64,000 bases of DNA from Okeania sp. SIO2B3. GTDB lineage: Bacteria; Cyanobacteriota; Cyanobacteriia; Cyanobacteriales; Microcoleaceae. The notes beneath the pieces are model-generated. The model ran no database searches, was not told the DNA's origin, and was given only the letters and a program-made list of their open reading frames with translations. The DNA lies in the NCBI RefSeq assembly GCF_010672525.1, contig NZ_JAAHGH010000020.1, positions 37,663 to 101,662 of the forward strand. Reading direction: 5' to 3'. The translations under genes were made by a program, and so were the position numbers. Below are positions 15,937 to 25,604 of the stretch, one piece after another. The first letter of the stretch is position 1. Every line of letters begins with the position of its first letter.

Positions 15937-18819
15937 TTAAACTTGTAAGCAGCTTTGTAAACTATTAATTAATTCTTGGTCTAAATAAGGCTTAGTTAAA
16001 TAGTCATTTGCACCTAATTGTTTAGCTAATATACGATAGGGCTGACTACTGCGAGATGTTAACATTAATACAGGCATTTCTGCCATAGAATATTGTTTAC
16101 GACAACGACTGAGGAATTCAAAACCATTCATTTGTGGCATTTCTACATCACAAATAACAGCTTGAATTTGAGTATGTTGCTGTAGTTGTACTAACCCTTG
16201 CCATCCATCTTTAGCTTGCACAATATCATATCCTGCTTTTTGTAAAGTATTGGAAATAGCTTGGCGAGTAGTTAGAGAATCATCAATTACTAGAATAGTT
16301 GGTAGTTTAGAAATAGTAGACTGTTTAAATTTAGAGGTGTTTTTTGGTAAGTTTTTACTATCTAATTGTTCAGTGTGTAATGTTTTTTCTAATAATTGAA
16401 TACCATCAATAACTGGTACTAAGCTCCCATCTCCTAAAATTGCACAACCATATAAATATGATGGTGGTGTTAAAATTTTGCTAAAAGGTTTTATAGTCAA
16501 ATTTTGCTCCATTAATATTCGATCTATTTTGATGGCAATTGTCTCTGAATCTTCAGATATTAATAGCAACATTTCTTTTCCTTGAGAGTTTTTTGTATAA
16601 GAATTTTTCCAAGAAGATTCAACTGGTTCTTGTTGAATAGTTCCTGAGATTATGGGATAATTACAATCGAACAAAATTGATGGTGCTATAGATACCTTTT
16701 TACCTTTCCAATAATATATTTTTTCCCCTTGATTAACTTGAATTTCACTAGGTTCAACATATATTATGCCTGCTAAAATATCTAAAGGAATTGCAAATAA
16801 ATTTCCCTCCATGCGGAAAACCAATAATTTTGTAATTGTTAAAGTCCATGGCAGTCTCAGAATAAATTTTGTCCCTTTACCAAGTTGGGATTGAATAGTA
16901 ATATTTCCTTTCAATGATTCTATTTGTCTGTAAACTGATTCTAATCCCATGCCTCTTCCGGACAAGTCACTCACTTTTTTTGTAGTTGAAAAATCAGGAT
17001 AAAATAATAATTTGTATAATTTTTTAGTGGATAATTTCGCGGCTTCAGTGGCAGAAAAAATTTTCTTTTCTATAGCTTGATTCCGAATTTTGTTAACATC
17101 TATACCTTGACCATCATCTTCAACTGCTAAATAAGTATAATTCCCTTGATAATAAGACTTAATAGTAATTGTTCCTTCTTTGGGTTTACCATGATTTTGT
17201 CGGATTTCTGGGGTTTCTATACCATGATCGAAAGCATTTCTGACTATATGAACTATAGGATCGTACAATTTCTCTAAAACTGCTTTATCTACTAAAGTGT
17301 TCATCCCCACTAATTCTAGTTTTACCTGTTTTTGCTTTTGTACTGATAAATCTCTAATCATTCTAGGAAATCGATTTAATAATGATTCCACAGGTAGCAT
17401 TCGAGTTTTTGTGAGATTATTTTGTATTTGCTGTAAGGTTTGTTGTCTTTTTTTGACAACTTGTTGACCTTGCTGATGTAGTAATTTAATATCATTCACA
17501 GCTTCGCCTACTTGAGCAATTTCTTCTAATAGATTTGGCAGTATATTGACAAGATATGCTAGTTTATTATTCTGAGAATTTGGGGATTTATTTAATTCCT
17601 CTGAAAAAGTATTCATATCTTGAAGTTTCATCATTAACTGATGAAAGTTTTGCCACCCTTTTTCTAAAGTTCCTATTGCAGCTTGAGCTTGTTCATTTTG
17701 GAGAATAAAACTATTATCTTGAGTTGCTAATTCTCCTAGCAAATTATTCAGCATTTCCAGACGGTTGATATCTATCCTGACACCTAAAGAAGATGAAGAT
17801 GGGGATGTAGAAGTAATTTTATTTTGCTGAATTTGTTTCTTTTTATTAGTAACTCCCGGTGCAGAAGCTTGTTTTTGAGAAATATTTACTGATGCGGTCG
17901 CACTATTAGGTGTTTTGACATTTTCTGTTTCTGCTGCAACTTCAGATTTTTTAGGGACAACAGCTTTTACTGGTTGAGTTGGTTGATTAACTTGTTTTCT
18001 CTTAGCAGTTGTTTCTACCTTTCGGGATGTTAGTGGTTTTGTTAGTTTGACCAACGTGGGATTTGGATTTCCTCCTTGAGTGCGATCGCCTGCTAATACT
18101 GCTTTTTGCCCTGCCCAAAAATCTGCTAGAGCTAGTGTAGCAATTTTTTTGATGTATTTTGGATTTACTTCCAAAGCTTTGATCGTAGTTTGAGCAATGG
18201 AAGTAAACCCAGGCAAATTTAGCATTGTCCCTAAAGTTGCAAATACTTCAGCTTGTCTCTTCAGTTCATCTTTAATGGATAAACCACTGCCGGAACCATT
18301 CTTTCCAGCTAATAAATTGTGCCAACGATTTAAACCAGAGGGTATTTCTTCTGTAAACAGAAATTTGGTCATATCACCCTCTTCCATGGACACTTCGGGA
18401 AATTCTGCCGCTTCTTCTAAAGAATGCCCAAGTTTCTTTTCGATCTGCTCAAAAACTTGCTGCGCCTTAATCATCGAATTTTCTTGGTCGTAGTTACCTG
18501 TTTCAATTTGTTTTAAAGTAGGCGATCGCAAACAGTCAAAAGCTTGCAGCAGTAAATTTTCTAACTCTAGGTCAAAAACAGTATTTTCTTGATAAAGCGC
18601 TCTAATACTATTTTCTAAATTGTGGGCAATTTTTTGAATTCCCATTAAACCAATACAAGCAGCACCACCTTTAATTGAGTGAGCTGCTCGCATTAGTTGA
18701 TGTAGTTTTTGGATCTCATGCTCTTGAGAGATATTTATTAATCCCTCCTCAAGAGTCTGTAGTAATTCTGTAGCTTCTTCTACAAAAAATTCGTAGGCTC
18801 GATCGTCAATTTCTATCAT
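15937..18819 (-). CDS. pixL: PixL-like CheA hybrid histidine kinase of the phototaxis system
   Basis: 960 residues. An HPt domain at about 1-105 has the phosphorylatable His47 in MRAAHSIKGGAA. A low-complexity Ser/Lys/Pro/Gln linker runs about 250-345, then dimerisation and HATPase domains (VHIVRNAFDHGIETP, VEDDGQGIDVNKI, DLSGRGMGLESV), a CheW-like domain from about 645, and a C-terminal receiver with Asp891 in VICDVEMPQMNG and Lys in YLTKPY. This is CheA with a fused receiver, as in the PixL/PtxE/HmpE group. It should take its signal from the PixJ receptor through the PixI coupling protein and phosphorylate PixG and PixH. It is the last gene of the operon, 173 bp after pixJ, the gap holding AGCTGAT heptamers. 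Confidence 0.93.
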   Translation of the reverse strand: MIEIDDRAYEFFVEEATELLQTLEEGLINISQEHEIQKLHQLMRAAHSIKGGAACIGLMGIQKIAHNLENSIRALYQENTVFDLELENLLLQAFDCLRSPTLKQIETGNYDQENSMIKAQQVFEQIEKKLGHSLEEAAEFPEVSMEEGDMTKFLFTEEIPSGLNRWHNLLAGKNGSGSGLSIKDELKRQAEVFATLGTMLNLPGFTSIAQTTIKALEVNPKYIKKIATLALADFWAGQKAVLAGDRTQGGNPNPTLVKLTKPLTSRKVETTAKRKQVNQPTQPVKAVVPKKSEVAAETENVKTPNSATASVNISQKQASAPGVTNKKKQIQQNKITSTSPSSSSLGVRIDINRLEMLNNLLGELATQDNSFILQNEQAQAAIGTLEKGWQNFHQLMMKLQDMNTFSEELNKSPNSQNNKLAYLVNILPNLLEEIAQVGEAVNDIKLLHQQGQQVVKKRQQTLQQIQNNLTKTRMLPVESLLNRFPRMIRDLSVQKQKQVKLELVGMNTLVDKAVLEKLYDPIVHIVRNAFDHGIETPEIRQNHGKPKEGTITIKSYYQGNYTYLAVEDDGQGIDVNKIRNQAIEKKIFSATEAAKLSTKKLYKLLFYPDFSTTKKVSDLSGRGMGLESVYRQIESLKGNITIQSQLGKGTKFILRLPWTLTITKLLVFRMEGNLFAIPLDILAGIIYVEPSEIQVNQGEKIYYWKGKKVSIAPSILFDCNYPIISGTIQQEPVESSWKNSYTKNSQGKEMLLLISEDSETIAIKIDRILMEQNLTIKPFSKILTPPSYLYGCAILGDGSLVPVIDGIQLLEKTLHTEQLDSKNLPKNTSKFKQSTISKLPTILVIDDSLTTRQAISNTLQKAGYDIVQAKDGWQGLVQLQQHTQIQAVICDVEMPQMNGFEFLSRCRKQYSMAEMPVLMLTSRSSQPYRILAKQLGANDYLTKPYLDQELINSLQSCLQV

Positions 18820-18879
18820 TATATTACATTATATTATGTCAAATCTCAAAAGTTTTGCTACATCTCCTTGAAGTAGCAG

Positions 18880-18992
18880 TCAGCGGTCAGCGTTCAGTAG
18901 TCAGCTTTTCTAGGTGTATGATGAGGGTGTCCAGAACGCGCGCGCCACTAATTTTTCAGATTTTAGCTGATAGCTGATAGCTGATAGCTACT
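18880..18992. repeat. heptamer tracts between pixJ and pixL
   Basis: GTCAGCA/GTCAGCG-type repeats near 18.88-18.90 kb and a perfect AGCTGAT heptamer run at 18966-18989 fill this intra-operon gap. Repeat expansion inside a polycistronic unit could separate the last gene's translation from its neighbours. Confidence 0.55.
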
Positions 18993-21900
18993 TCAATTTA
19001 CCTTAAACTCTGCCACACTCTTTTCTAAATCTCCTGCCACTCCTAGTAACTGAGAAAAAGACTCTGCAACAGTCAGAGATTGTTCAGAAGTTTGATTAGC
19101 GATCGTTGCCACCTCCTGCATTGTTGTTGAAAGTTGACTAGAAGTATCAGCTTGAGTAGTAGCAGACAAAGTAATCTCCTCTACCAACTCACTGATCTGT
19201 GCACTCACATCCAATAAATCAGTCAGAGTTTGTCGCGCTCCCTTCACTAACTGAGTTCCTACCATTACCCGCTTCCGACCTACTATCATTGCTTTGACAA
19301 CTTCGCTAGTACCAGATTGCATCTCTTCCACAATTTGCTCTATTTCTTGAGTAGCACTGGCTGACTGCTCCGCCAGAGAACGTACCTCACTAGCAACTGT
19401 AGCAAATCCTTGATCGTCTTGCCCTGCTCTGGTTGCCTCTACCGAAGCATTCAACGCCAAAATATTTGTTTGATTTGCCAAATCATTAATCAAGCTCAGC
19501 ACCCGTGAAATTTTCTTAGAAGTTTCCCCTAAATTTTTCACCTTCCGGGCGGTTGCTTCCACTGTTTTCTGAATTACCACAATTCCTTCCACACTACGGT
19601 TCATGGCAGCATCACTGGTTTGGAGAATCTGATTTGCTTGCTGCACCTTAGCTTCTGCCTGTTGAGCATTAGCAGCTACTGCTTTAACCGCATTTGTCAT
19701 TACCTGAATTTGCCCAAGAGCATTAGCGATCGCTTCTGCTTGGCGATGAGCTTCACCGGACAATTTTTCAATTTCAGCATTGTTACCTTCAGTTGTTGAA
19801 CTCACAATATTTGTTGCTGACTTCACCTTTAGTACCAACTGCTGTAAGTTTTCAATCGTGGCATTAAAAAAGTCAGCCACAGTCCCCATGACACCTACTG
19901 TTACATTAGCTCGTACTGTCAAATCCCCATCAAAAGAATTTTCTATTTCTGTCAAAAAAGTTTCTATTTGACTTTCTAATGATTCTTTTTGCTGTTGTTG
20001 CTCCTGAGAGATAGTTTCTGCTGTTTTCCGAGCCTGAATTACCTGTTCTAATAGGAGAGCTTGTTCCAGGGTAGAACCTACTTGTAAAGCCAGTTGTTTA
20101 AAAACTTCGACCTCTGAATCTTGCCATTGTCTTGTACCAGAACATTGATGAGCGCCTAATAAACCATAAAGTTTTTGACCTACTAAAATCGGCACTACCA
20201 CATTTGCTTTCACCTGCCATTTTTCCAACTGTTCTCGGTGACAGTCTGTTAAATTTGCCTTGTTAATATCTGCTGTGACTTGTACTCGACCTTGACGATA
20301 GGGTTCTACATACTCAGTAGGAAAACAGGGAACTTCTGTTTCCATCTCGGCAATCTTTGACCAATTAGGTTTGACTGACTCAGAAATAATCTTACCTTCC
20401 CAGTTGTCATCGAAACGATATATGACAATACGGTCAGCTTTCATCAGTAGCAGTGATTCTTCTACAGTGGTTTGGAAAATTTTCTCCAATTCTAGAGATT
20501 CCCGAATGCGGGAACTAATTTCACTGAGTAACCGAGCTTGTTGAGTTGCTTCTTGTTGTTGCTGTAGCAAGAATGCTTGGTCTAGCGCATAACCAACTTG
20601 AATAGCTACTTGCTTAATTAGGTCTATTTCTAATGCTTCCCAGTTGCGAGCAGCGGAACATTGGTGGGCGATCAATAAACCATATAACTTTTTATCTGTG
20701 ACAATGGGAGCGACTAAATTTGCTTTAACCTTGAACTGTTCTAATTGTTTAATATGGCATTCTGTGAATCCCGCTTCACGGATATCATTGGTTGATTTAA
20801 CTCTCCCTTTCAGATATGGCTTAATATAACCTTGAGCAAAGCATGGGTCTACAATTTCAGCTCCTAATGCTTCTGGAAACCCGACTGTTACTGATTCTGC
20901 TACTACTGTACCTTTCCACTGAGGATCGAATTGATAGACCATAACTCGATCTGCTTGCATAGCTTCTTGCACATCCTCGACTGTAGTGTTCAATATGTCT
21001 TGAGGGTTGAGAGATTTACGAATATTGGAGCTAATTTGATTGAGGGCAATGGCTTGTTTTGTGGCGGCTTGTTGCTTTTGTAATAATGTTACTTGGTCAA
21101 GAGCAAAACCTACCTGGGTGGCTAGTTGTTTAGTAAAGTCAATTTCTGATTCTTGCCACTTACGGGGTGCAGAACATTGATGTACGATTAGCAAACCATG
21201 AAGTTTTTGTTCGGCGATGATGGGAGCAACAATATTAGCTTTAACGGCAAAAGGTTCTAAAAGTTTGATATGACATTCTCCTAATCCTGCTTCATCAATA
21301 TTCTCTATTGTGCTAACTCGTCCTCGCAGATATGATTTGAGATAATTTTTTTTAAAGCAAGGATCGGATATTTTTTGACCAAAGGCTTGAGGCCAAGCTT
21401 TATCTACTGACTCAGCTACAACTGTACCGATCCAGTCAGCATCAAATTGATAAAGTATGACGCGATCGGCTTGTAATGCACTACGAGCTTCTTCCACTAT
21501 AGTATCAAAAATATCTTCACTCCTCTGGGAATTTCGGATTTTGATGCCTATCTCGTTTAAAAATCGAGCTTGCTTGGCAGCAGCTTGTTGTTTTTGCAAT
21601 AGGTATGCCTGTTCTAGAGTATAACCCACCTGGACAGCGACCTTGCGAATTAAGTCAATTTCTAATTCTGTCCAAGCTCTAGGCCCTGTACATTGATGGC
21701 CAATTAATAGACCTATGAGTTTTTTTTCTACTACTATGGGAGCAACTAAGTTAGCTTTTACTTCAAACGGCTTAAGCTGATTAATATGGCACTCTGTTAG
21801 CCCAGCTTCGTAAATATTTTCTGTGGCTTTTACCCGACCCCTTTGATAGGGTTGAACGTAGCGATCGGCAAAGCAAGGATCGGCTATTTCTGCCCCTAGA

Positions 21901-22895
21901 GCTTGTGGCCAATTGCTATCCACTGATTCTGCAATAACTTTGCCTTTCCACTGGCTATCAAATTCATATACTATTACTCTGTCACAACCAAGAGCTTCAC
22001 GAGTTTCTTCTACTGAAATAGTGAGAATGTCTTGAATATTTGGAGATTTACGAATCTGGACATTGATGTGATTAAGTTTTTGGGCTTGTTGGGTAGCTGC
22101 TTTTTGTTTTGTTAGTAGTAGAGCTTGGTCTACAGCATAGCCTAGCTGAGTAGCTAATTGCTGAAAAAATTCGATTTCTGATTCTATCCATTGTCGTGCT
22201 TCAGAACAATGATGGGCAATTAATAAGCCTAATAATTTTCCGTTGGCAACAATGGGAGCAACTAAATTAGCTCTAACAGCAAAGGGTTCTAGTTGACTGA
22301 TGTGACATTCTGTTAATCCTGCTTCGTAGATATCAGCAGTTGCTTTTACCCGGCCTTTTTGATAAAACTCTACATAACGGTCTGCAAAACAGGGGTCGGC
22401 TATTTCTGCCCCCAAAGCTCTGGGCCAGTTACTATCTACTGATTCTGCAATAACTGTACCTTTCCAATTTTTGTCAAATTGATAAACTACTACTCTATCT
22501 GTTTGTAGGGCATCTCTGGCATCTTCTACTACTGTTTTAAAGATGTCTTTTAAGTTGAGAGATTCCCGAATATGGGAAGTGATTTCGTTTAATAATTCTG
22601 CTCGTTCGGCTGCTGCTCCTTCTGTTTCTATTAATGATTGAAGTTGATTAATTCTGATATCTATATTAGACCGTAATATAGCTAAATCTTCTGCTAAAGC
22701 ATTAGTTTTTGCTCTAATTCCTAATGATTTTGGGTTAGGTTCTGGTTGCCACACTTCTACTGGAACAATTGCTAATGATTCATTATTTGTTTGACTCTGT
22801 ACAGTTTCTTGATCGGATTTGTTGTAGTAATTTTGGGTCGGATTTTGTGTTCTATTTTCTGATTGATTTGTTTTTCTAAAATTTGTCTGTGTCAT
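18993..22895 (-). CDS. pixJ: PixJ/PtxD-like chemoreceptor with five tandem DXCF cyanobacteriochrome GAF domains
   Basis: 1300 residues from the ATG at 22895. A TTG 24 bp upstream is also open and gives 1308; residue numbers here use that longer frame. Five GAF domains cover about 110-955. Each has a second-cysteine motif (DPCF at 175, 347, 519, 691; VPCF at 863) and a canonical Cys-His 28 residues later (C205, C377, C549, C721, C893). The cysteines recur at an exact 172-residue period. A HAMP-like segment (about 1000-1050) and a methyl-accepting signalling domain follow, with the tip NDLANQTNILALNASVEATRAG. DXCF domains in Synechocystis PixJ and Nostoc punctiforme PtxD bind bilins and sense blue/green-range light. 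No transmembrane helix is seen, unlike Synechocystis PixJ1. It should drive phototaxis through PixI and PixL. Confidence 0.93.
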   Translation of the reverse strand: MTQTNFRKTNQSENRTQNPTQNYYNKSDQETVQSQTNNESLAIVPVEVWQPEPNPKSLGIRAKTNALAEDLAILRSNIDIRINQLQSLIETEGAAAERAELLNEITSHIRESLNLKDIFKTVVEDARDALQTDRVVVYQFDKNWKGTVIAESVDSNWPRALGAEIADPCFADRYVEFYQKGRVKATADIYEAGLTECHISQLEPFAVRANLVAPIVANGKLLGLLIAHHCSEARQWIESEIEFFQQLATQLGYAVDQALLLTKQKAATQQAQKLNHINVQIRKSPNIQDILTISVEETREALGCDRVIVYEFDSQWKGKVIAESVDSNWPQALGAEIADPCFADRYVQPYQRGRVKATENIYEAGLTECHINQLKPFEVKANLVAPIVVEKKLIGLLIGHQCTGPRAWTELEIDLIRKVAVQVGYTLEQAYLLQKQQAAAKQARFLNEIGIKIRNSQRSEDIFDTIVEEARSALQADRVILYQFDADWIGTVVAESVDKAWPQAFGQKISDPCFKKNYLKSYLRGRVSTIENIDEAGLGECHIKLLEPFAVKANIVAPIIAEQKLHGLLIVHQCSAPRKWQESEIDFTKQLATQVGFALDQVTLLQKQQAATKQAIALNQISSNIRKSLNPQDILNTTVEDVQEAMQADRVMVYQFDPQWKGTVVAESVTVGFPEALGAEIVDPCFAQGYIKPYLKGRVKSTNDIREAGFTECHIKQLEQFKVKANLVAPIVTDKKLYGLLIAHQCSAARNWEALEIDLIKQVAIQVGYALDQAFLLQQQQEATQQARLLSEISSRIRESLELEKIFQTTVEESLLLMKADRIVIYRFDDNWEGKIISESVKPNWSKIAEMETEVPCFPTEYVEPYRQGRVQVTADINKANLTDCHREQLEKWQVKANVVVPILVGQKLYGLLGAHQCSGTRQWQDSEVEVFKQLALQVGSTLEQALLLEQVIQARKTAETISQEQQQQKESLESQIETFLTEIENSFDGDLTVRANVTVGVMGTVADFFNATIENLQQLVLKVKSATNIVSSTTEGNNAEIEKLSGEAHRQAEAIANALGQIQVMTNAVKAVAANAQQAEAKVQQANQILQTSDAAMNRSVEGIVVIQKTVEATARKVKNLGETSKKISRVLSLINDLANQTNILALNASVEATRAGQDDQGFATVASEVRSLAEQSASATQEIEQIVEEMQSGTSEVVKAMIVGRKRVMVGTQLVKGARQTLTDLLDVSAQISELVEEITLSATTQADTSSQLSTTMQEVATIANQTSEQSLTVAESFSQLLGVAGDLEKSVAEFKVN

Positions 22896-22967
22896 AATTT
22901 TAGTGGTATTAATTATCAAGCATTACTAATTATTTAACGGCTGTTGTTCAATGTTTTATTTGATTTG

Positions 22968-23453
22968 TTATTTCTCTGCTTTTTCTAAATATTGAATGAT
23001 CTTTGTAATATCTACAATCATCATTTTTTCCCCGGCTGAGTTTGTACAAGTCCCCTTGATAAATTTTTCTACAGGAGAATTAACTTTTTTTTGTTTCAAT
23101 AGGGTAATATTTTTAGTCTCAATATTTATTAATTCACCTACTTTTTGTACTAATATACCTAGATAGTTATCTTTATATTTTACTTTGACTACTCGAAATT
23201 TTTCCTGATTGTATCCAGTAGATAGTAAAGGATTAAATCCCATCAAATAAGCAATATCAATTAACCACATAATCTCGCCATGCCACTGAAAAACTCCTGT
23301 AACTACAGCTGGCATACCTGGTATTTGTAAGATTTGTCGGTAGTCTAGGGTAATAACTTCATCTAGGTCATCAGTAGATAGTATAGTTTGTAAAGTCCGA
23401 TCAATTTCTATACATAAATATTGTGTGTTACGGAATAATTGTTGTTTTTGCAT
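22968..23453 (-). CDS. pixI: CheW-like coupling protein PixI
   Basis: 161 residues, a single CheW domain. Landmarks are YLCIEIDRTLQTILSTDD, the loop PGMPAVVTGVFQWHGEIMWLIDIAYLMG and the closing part KYKDNYLGILVQKVGEL. CheW proteins bridge the receptor tip and the CheA kinase. It lies between pixH and pixJ on the same strand with 41- and about 70-bp gaps, matching the pixGHIJL/ptxABCDE order, so it is assigned to phototaxis and not to another chemosensory set. Confidence 0.9.
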   Translation of the reverse strand: MQKQQLFRNTQYLCIEIDRTLQTILSTDDLDEVITLDYRQILQIPGMPAVVTGVFQWHGEIMWLIDIAYLMGFNPLLSTGYNQEKFRVVKVKYKDNYLGILVQKVGELINIETKNITLLKQKKVNSPVEKFIKGTCTNSAGEKMMIVDITKIIQYLEKAEK

Positions 23454-23494
23454 TGACTTTAAGTGAAGACTTTAGTCATAAAAATTTATTTTTG

Positions 23495-23860
23495 TTAAAC
23501 AACTAATCGTCTTAATGTTGCTACAACTTCTTCTCGATTAATTGGTTTTGTTACATAAGCAGATGCACCTTGCTTCATACCCCATTTTTGGTCTATTTTC
23601 CCTGATTTACTAGAACAAATAATAATTGGTATATGAGCTGTATTTTCTTGATTTTTTAGTTCCCTACACAGTCCATAACCACTTTGACCAGGCAATACCA
23701 CGTCTGTTAAAATTGCGTCAAAAGTTTTTTGATTCAGCAAAACTTTAGCTGCCTCTGCTGTGGTTACACTCAATACATCAAATCCTGACTTTTGTAGACA
23801 TTCAGTCAAAATACTAGCTTCAGTTGGGCTATCTTCTACAATTAATATACTTGCTTTCAT
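23495..23860 (-). CDS. pixH: CheY-like response regulator PixH
   Basis: 121 residues, a stand-alone receiver. Acidic pocket ILIVEDSP, phospho-acceptor Asp53 in AILTDVVLPG, and the conserved Lys in AYVTKPINREE. There is no output domain. Known PixH proteins counteract PixG in controlling type IV pilus-driven movement. It sits 70 bp after pixG and 41 bp before pixI. Confidence 0.9.
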   Translation of the reverse strand: MKASILIVEDSPTEASILTECLQKSGFDVLSVTTAEAAKVLLNQKTFDAILTDVVLPGQSGYGLCRELKNQENTAHIPIIICSSKSGKIDQKWGMKQGASAYVTKPINREEVVATLRRLVV

Positions 23861-23930
23861 AATTTTACTACTTTTTATTTAATGTTTGTCCAAAAATTTA
23901 CTTGTATTTATAAATTTTTTATTTGCCACT

Positions 23931-25157
23931 TTAATTTTCAGTATTAGGCAAATGTTTTTGGATCATTTTTAAGGCTTCTTCTGGTTTAGGAGGTTTACTC
24001 AAAAAGTCAGCTGCTCCTATTAATTTAGCCCGACTGCGGTCTATCAAATTATTTCGACTGGTAAAAATGATCACTGGTATCTTTTCAAATGCTGGTGCTT
24101 TGCGTAAGAATTGATAGACAGTATAACCATTTGCATGAGGCATTTCTAGGTCAAGAAAAATTAAATCTGGTTTATATTCGGCTATTTTGACAAATCCTCT
24201 AATTGGATCTTGTATACTGATAAATCTATAACCTGCAGGTTGCACAATTTTCTTTAATGTTTCAGCAACTATTGGGCTATCATCTATACAAGCAATTAAT
24301 GATTGTTTTTTTGATGTAGTTTTGTCTACATTATTCCGATCGTTAGCTGTTGTTAAAGATGATTTTATAGCTGATGTTGGTAAGTCTGGTACTGTTTTTA
24401 ATTGAAGTAATCCTTTTTTAACTAAAGGAAGTAAAGTTTTAGTTACAGCTAATACTGATTTTCGTAGTTGATAGGCAATATCCCATAGAGTTAGGTCTCC
24501 CTGTAAATATTTACCCCAACCAGATAGAGCTTCTGGTGTAATAGGTTTTTTCATTACAGGAACAAGATTGGGGTTAAGACTATCAAAACCTGCTCTTTTC
24601 CATAAATTTTGCATTTTAGTAACTTTACTAAAAATTTCTTCTAGTTCTCTATAGCATAGAGCTAAACCTAAAGATAATTCTGATTTACTATCTGATCTTG
24701 GCTCCCACTGGGGTGTTAGGTCTGCATAAAGACTCAAAGAAAATAATATTTCTAAGGTGACAGTACGAATGACTTTTTTAGCCTGAGAAAGAGTAATTTG
24801 ATTTCTTGCTATTCCATCATACAGCAGAAGATATTCCCACGGTTTTTCTTGATCTGATAGTTGTGAGATTACAGGATTCCATTCAGGACAGTGCCATCCA
24901 ATCGCTCGTTGCCAACGTCTAACTCTATGAAGGTTGCCAGTAGTATAGAGTAATCTACCATAGAATATATAAAGTTTTCCTTGTTTGGCATGGCTATTTA
25001 ATAATAGGTTGCCTGTTGCCATTCTTTGACTAAGAATGTCTATTTCTTGTGCTAATTTGATGATTTTTTTATTTGCAGACATGAATTTTAAAGGTTCAAT
25101 ATGAAAACTCGAATAATTATCGAGTTGTGAATACTTTATAACATCACTTGTGGCCAT
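23931..25157 (-). CDS. pixG: PatA/PixG-like response regulator (PATAN + receiver)
   Basis: 408 residues. The N-terminal half (about 8-250) is a PATAN/DUF4388 domain, seen in ATGNLLLNSHAKQGKLYIFYGRLLYTTGNLHRVRRWQRAIGW-type text (positions about 47-88). The C-terminal receiver (about 285-405) has IACIDDSP, Asp336 in LIFLDLEMPH and Lys in FLSKPPKPEE. PATAN-REC proteins such as PixG and PatA act as outputs of cyanobacterial Che systems, PixG promoting phototaxis toward the pilus motors. It is the first gene of the operon and has a recognisable promoter upstream. Confidence 0.92.
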   Translation of the reverse strand: MATSDVIKYSQLDNYSSFHIEPLKFMSANKKIIKLAQEIDILSQRMATGNLLLNSHAKQGKLYIFYGRLLYTTGNLHRVRRWQRAIGWHCPEWNPVISQLSDQEKPWEYLLLYDGIARNQITLSQAKKVIRTVTLEILFSLSLYADLTPQWEPRSDSKSELSLGLALCYRELEEIFSKVTKMQNLWKRAGFDSLNPNLVPVMKKPITPEALSGWGKYLQGDLTLWDIAYQLRKSVLAVTKTLLPLVKKGLLQLKTVPDLPTSAIKSSLTTANDRNNVDKTTSKKQSLIACIDDSPIVAETLKKIVQPAGYRFISIQDPIRGFVKIAEYKPDLIFLDLEMPHANGYTVYQFLRKAPAFEKIPVIIFTSRNNLIDRSRAKLIGAADFLSKPPKPEEALKMIQKHLPNTEN

Positions 25158-25240
25158 CTGCTTAACTTTCTAGATTAGTTTTTCTTCTCAATAAAATGAC
25201 TATACAATAATTTTTTTTGAGTTTTTTCTACATTAATAAT

Positions 25241-25268
25241 ATTATATAACCATACCTACATCTTTCAA
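25241..25268 (-). promoter_or_regulatory. predicted sigma70-type promoter of the pix operon
   Basis: Read on the minus strand: TTGAAA, a 16-nt spacer, then TATAAT, about 84 nt upstream of the pixG ATG. Spacing and hexamers are close to consensus. No start-site data are available, so this is a pattern match. Confidence 0.55.
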
Positions 25269-25575
25269 ATAGAAAAACACAACATTATACATTTGAAAAA
25301 AAATTGTCTTAAAATTAGTAATTTTTCCTGTGAATTCATAACATGAATTAGAGAAAAATCGTGAATATATAAGCAGTAAAATTATGTAATTTTTATCGCC
25401 AAACAAATTTGATTTCACAAATCAATTGATTACTAATATTTAAAGTAAGTATCTTAAAATACACCATGGCTTATAGTTGTTTGATATTAAGATCGTACAT
25501 ATAAATAATTCTACACTACTCCATCTAAGTATATATGCCATGTGGCCAATAATTTGAATGATCGCCTTATGTGGA

Positions 25576-25604
25576 TTTACAAACTATAAAAGCTGTGCTA
25601 TAAT
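25576..25604 (+). promoter_or_regulatory. strong consensus promoter with no obvious gene
   Basis: TTTACA, a 17-nt spacer and a perfect TATAAT, reading rightward away from the pix operon. The next 660 bp contain no convincing coding sequence, so a small RNA or a tiny unrecognised gene is possible. Confidence 0.5.
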
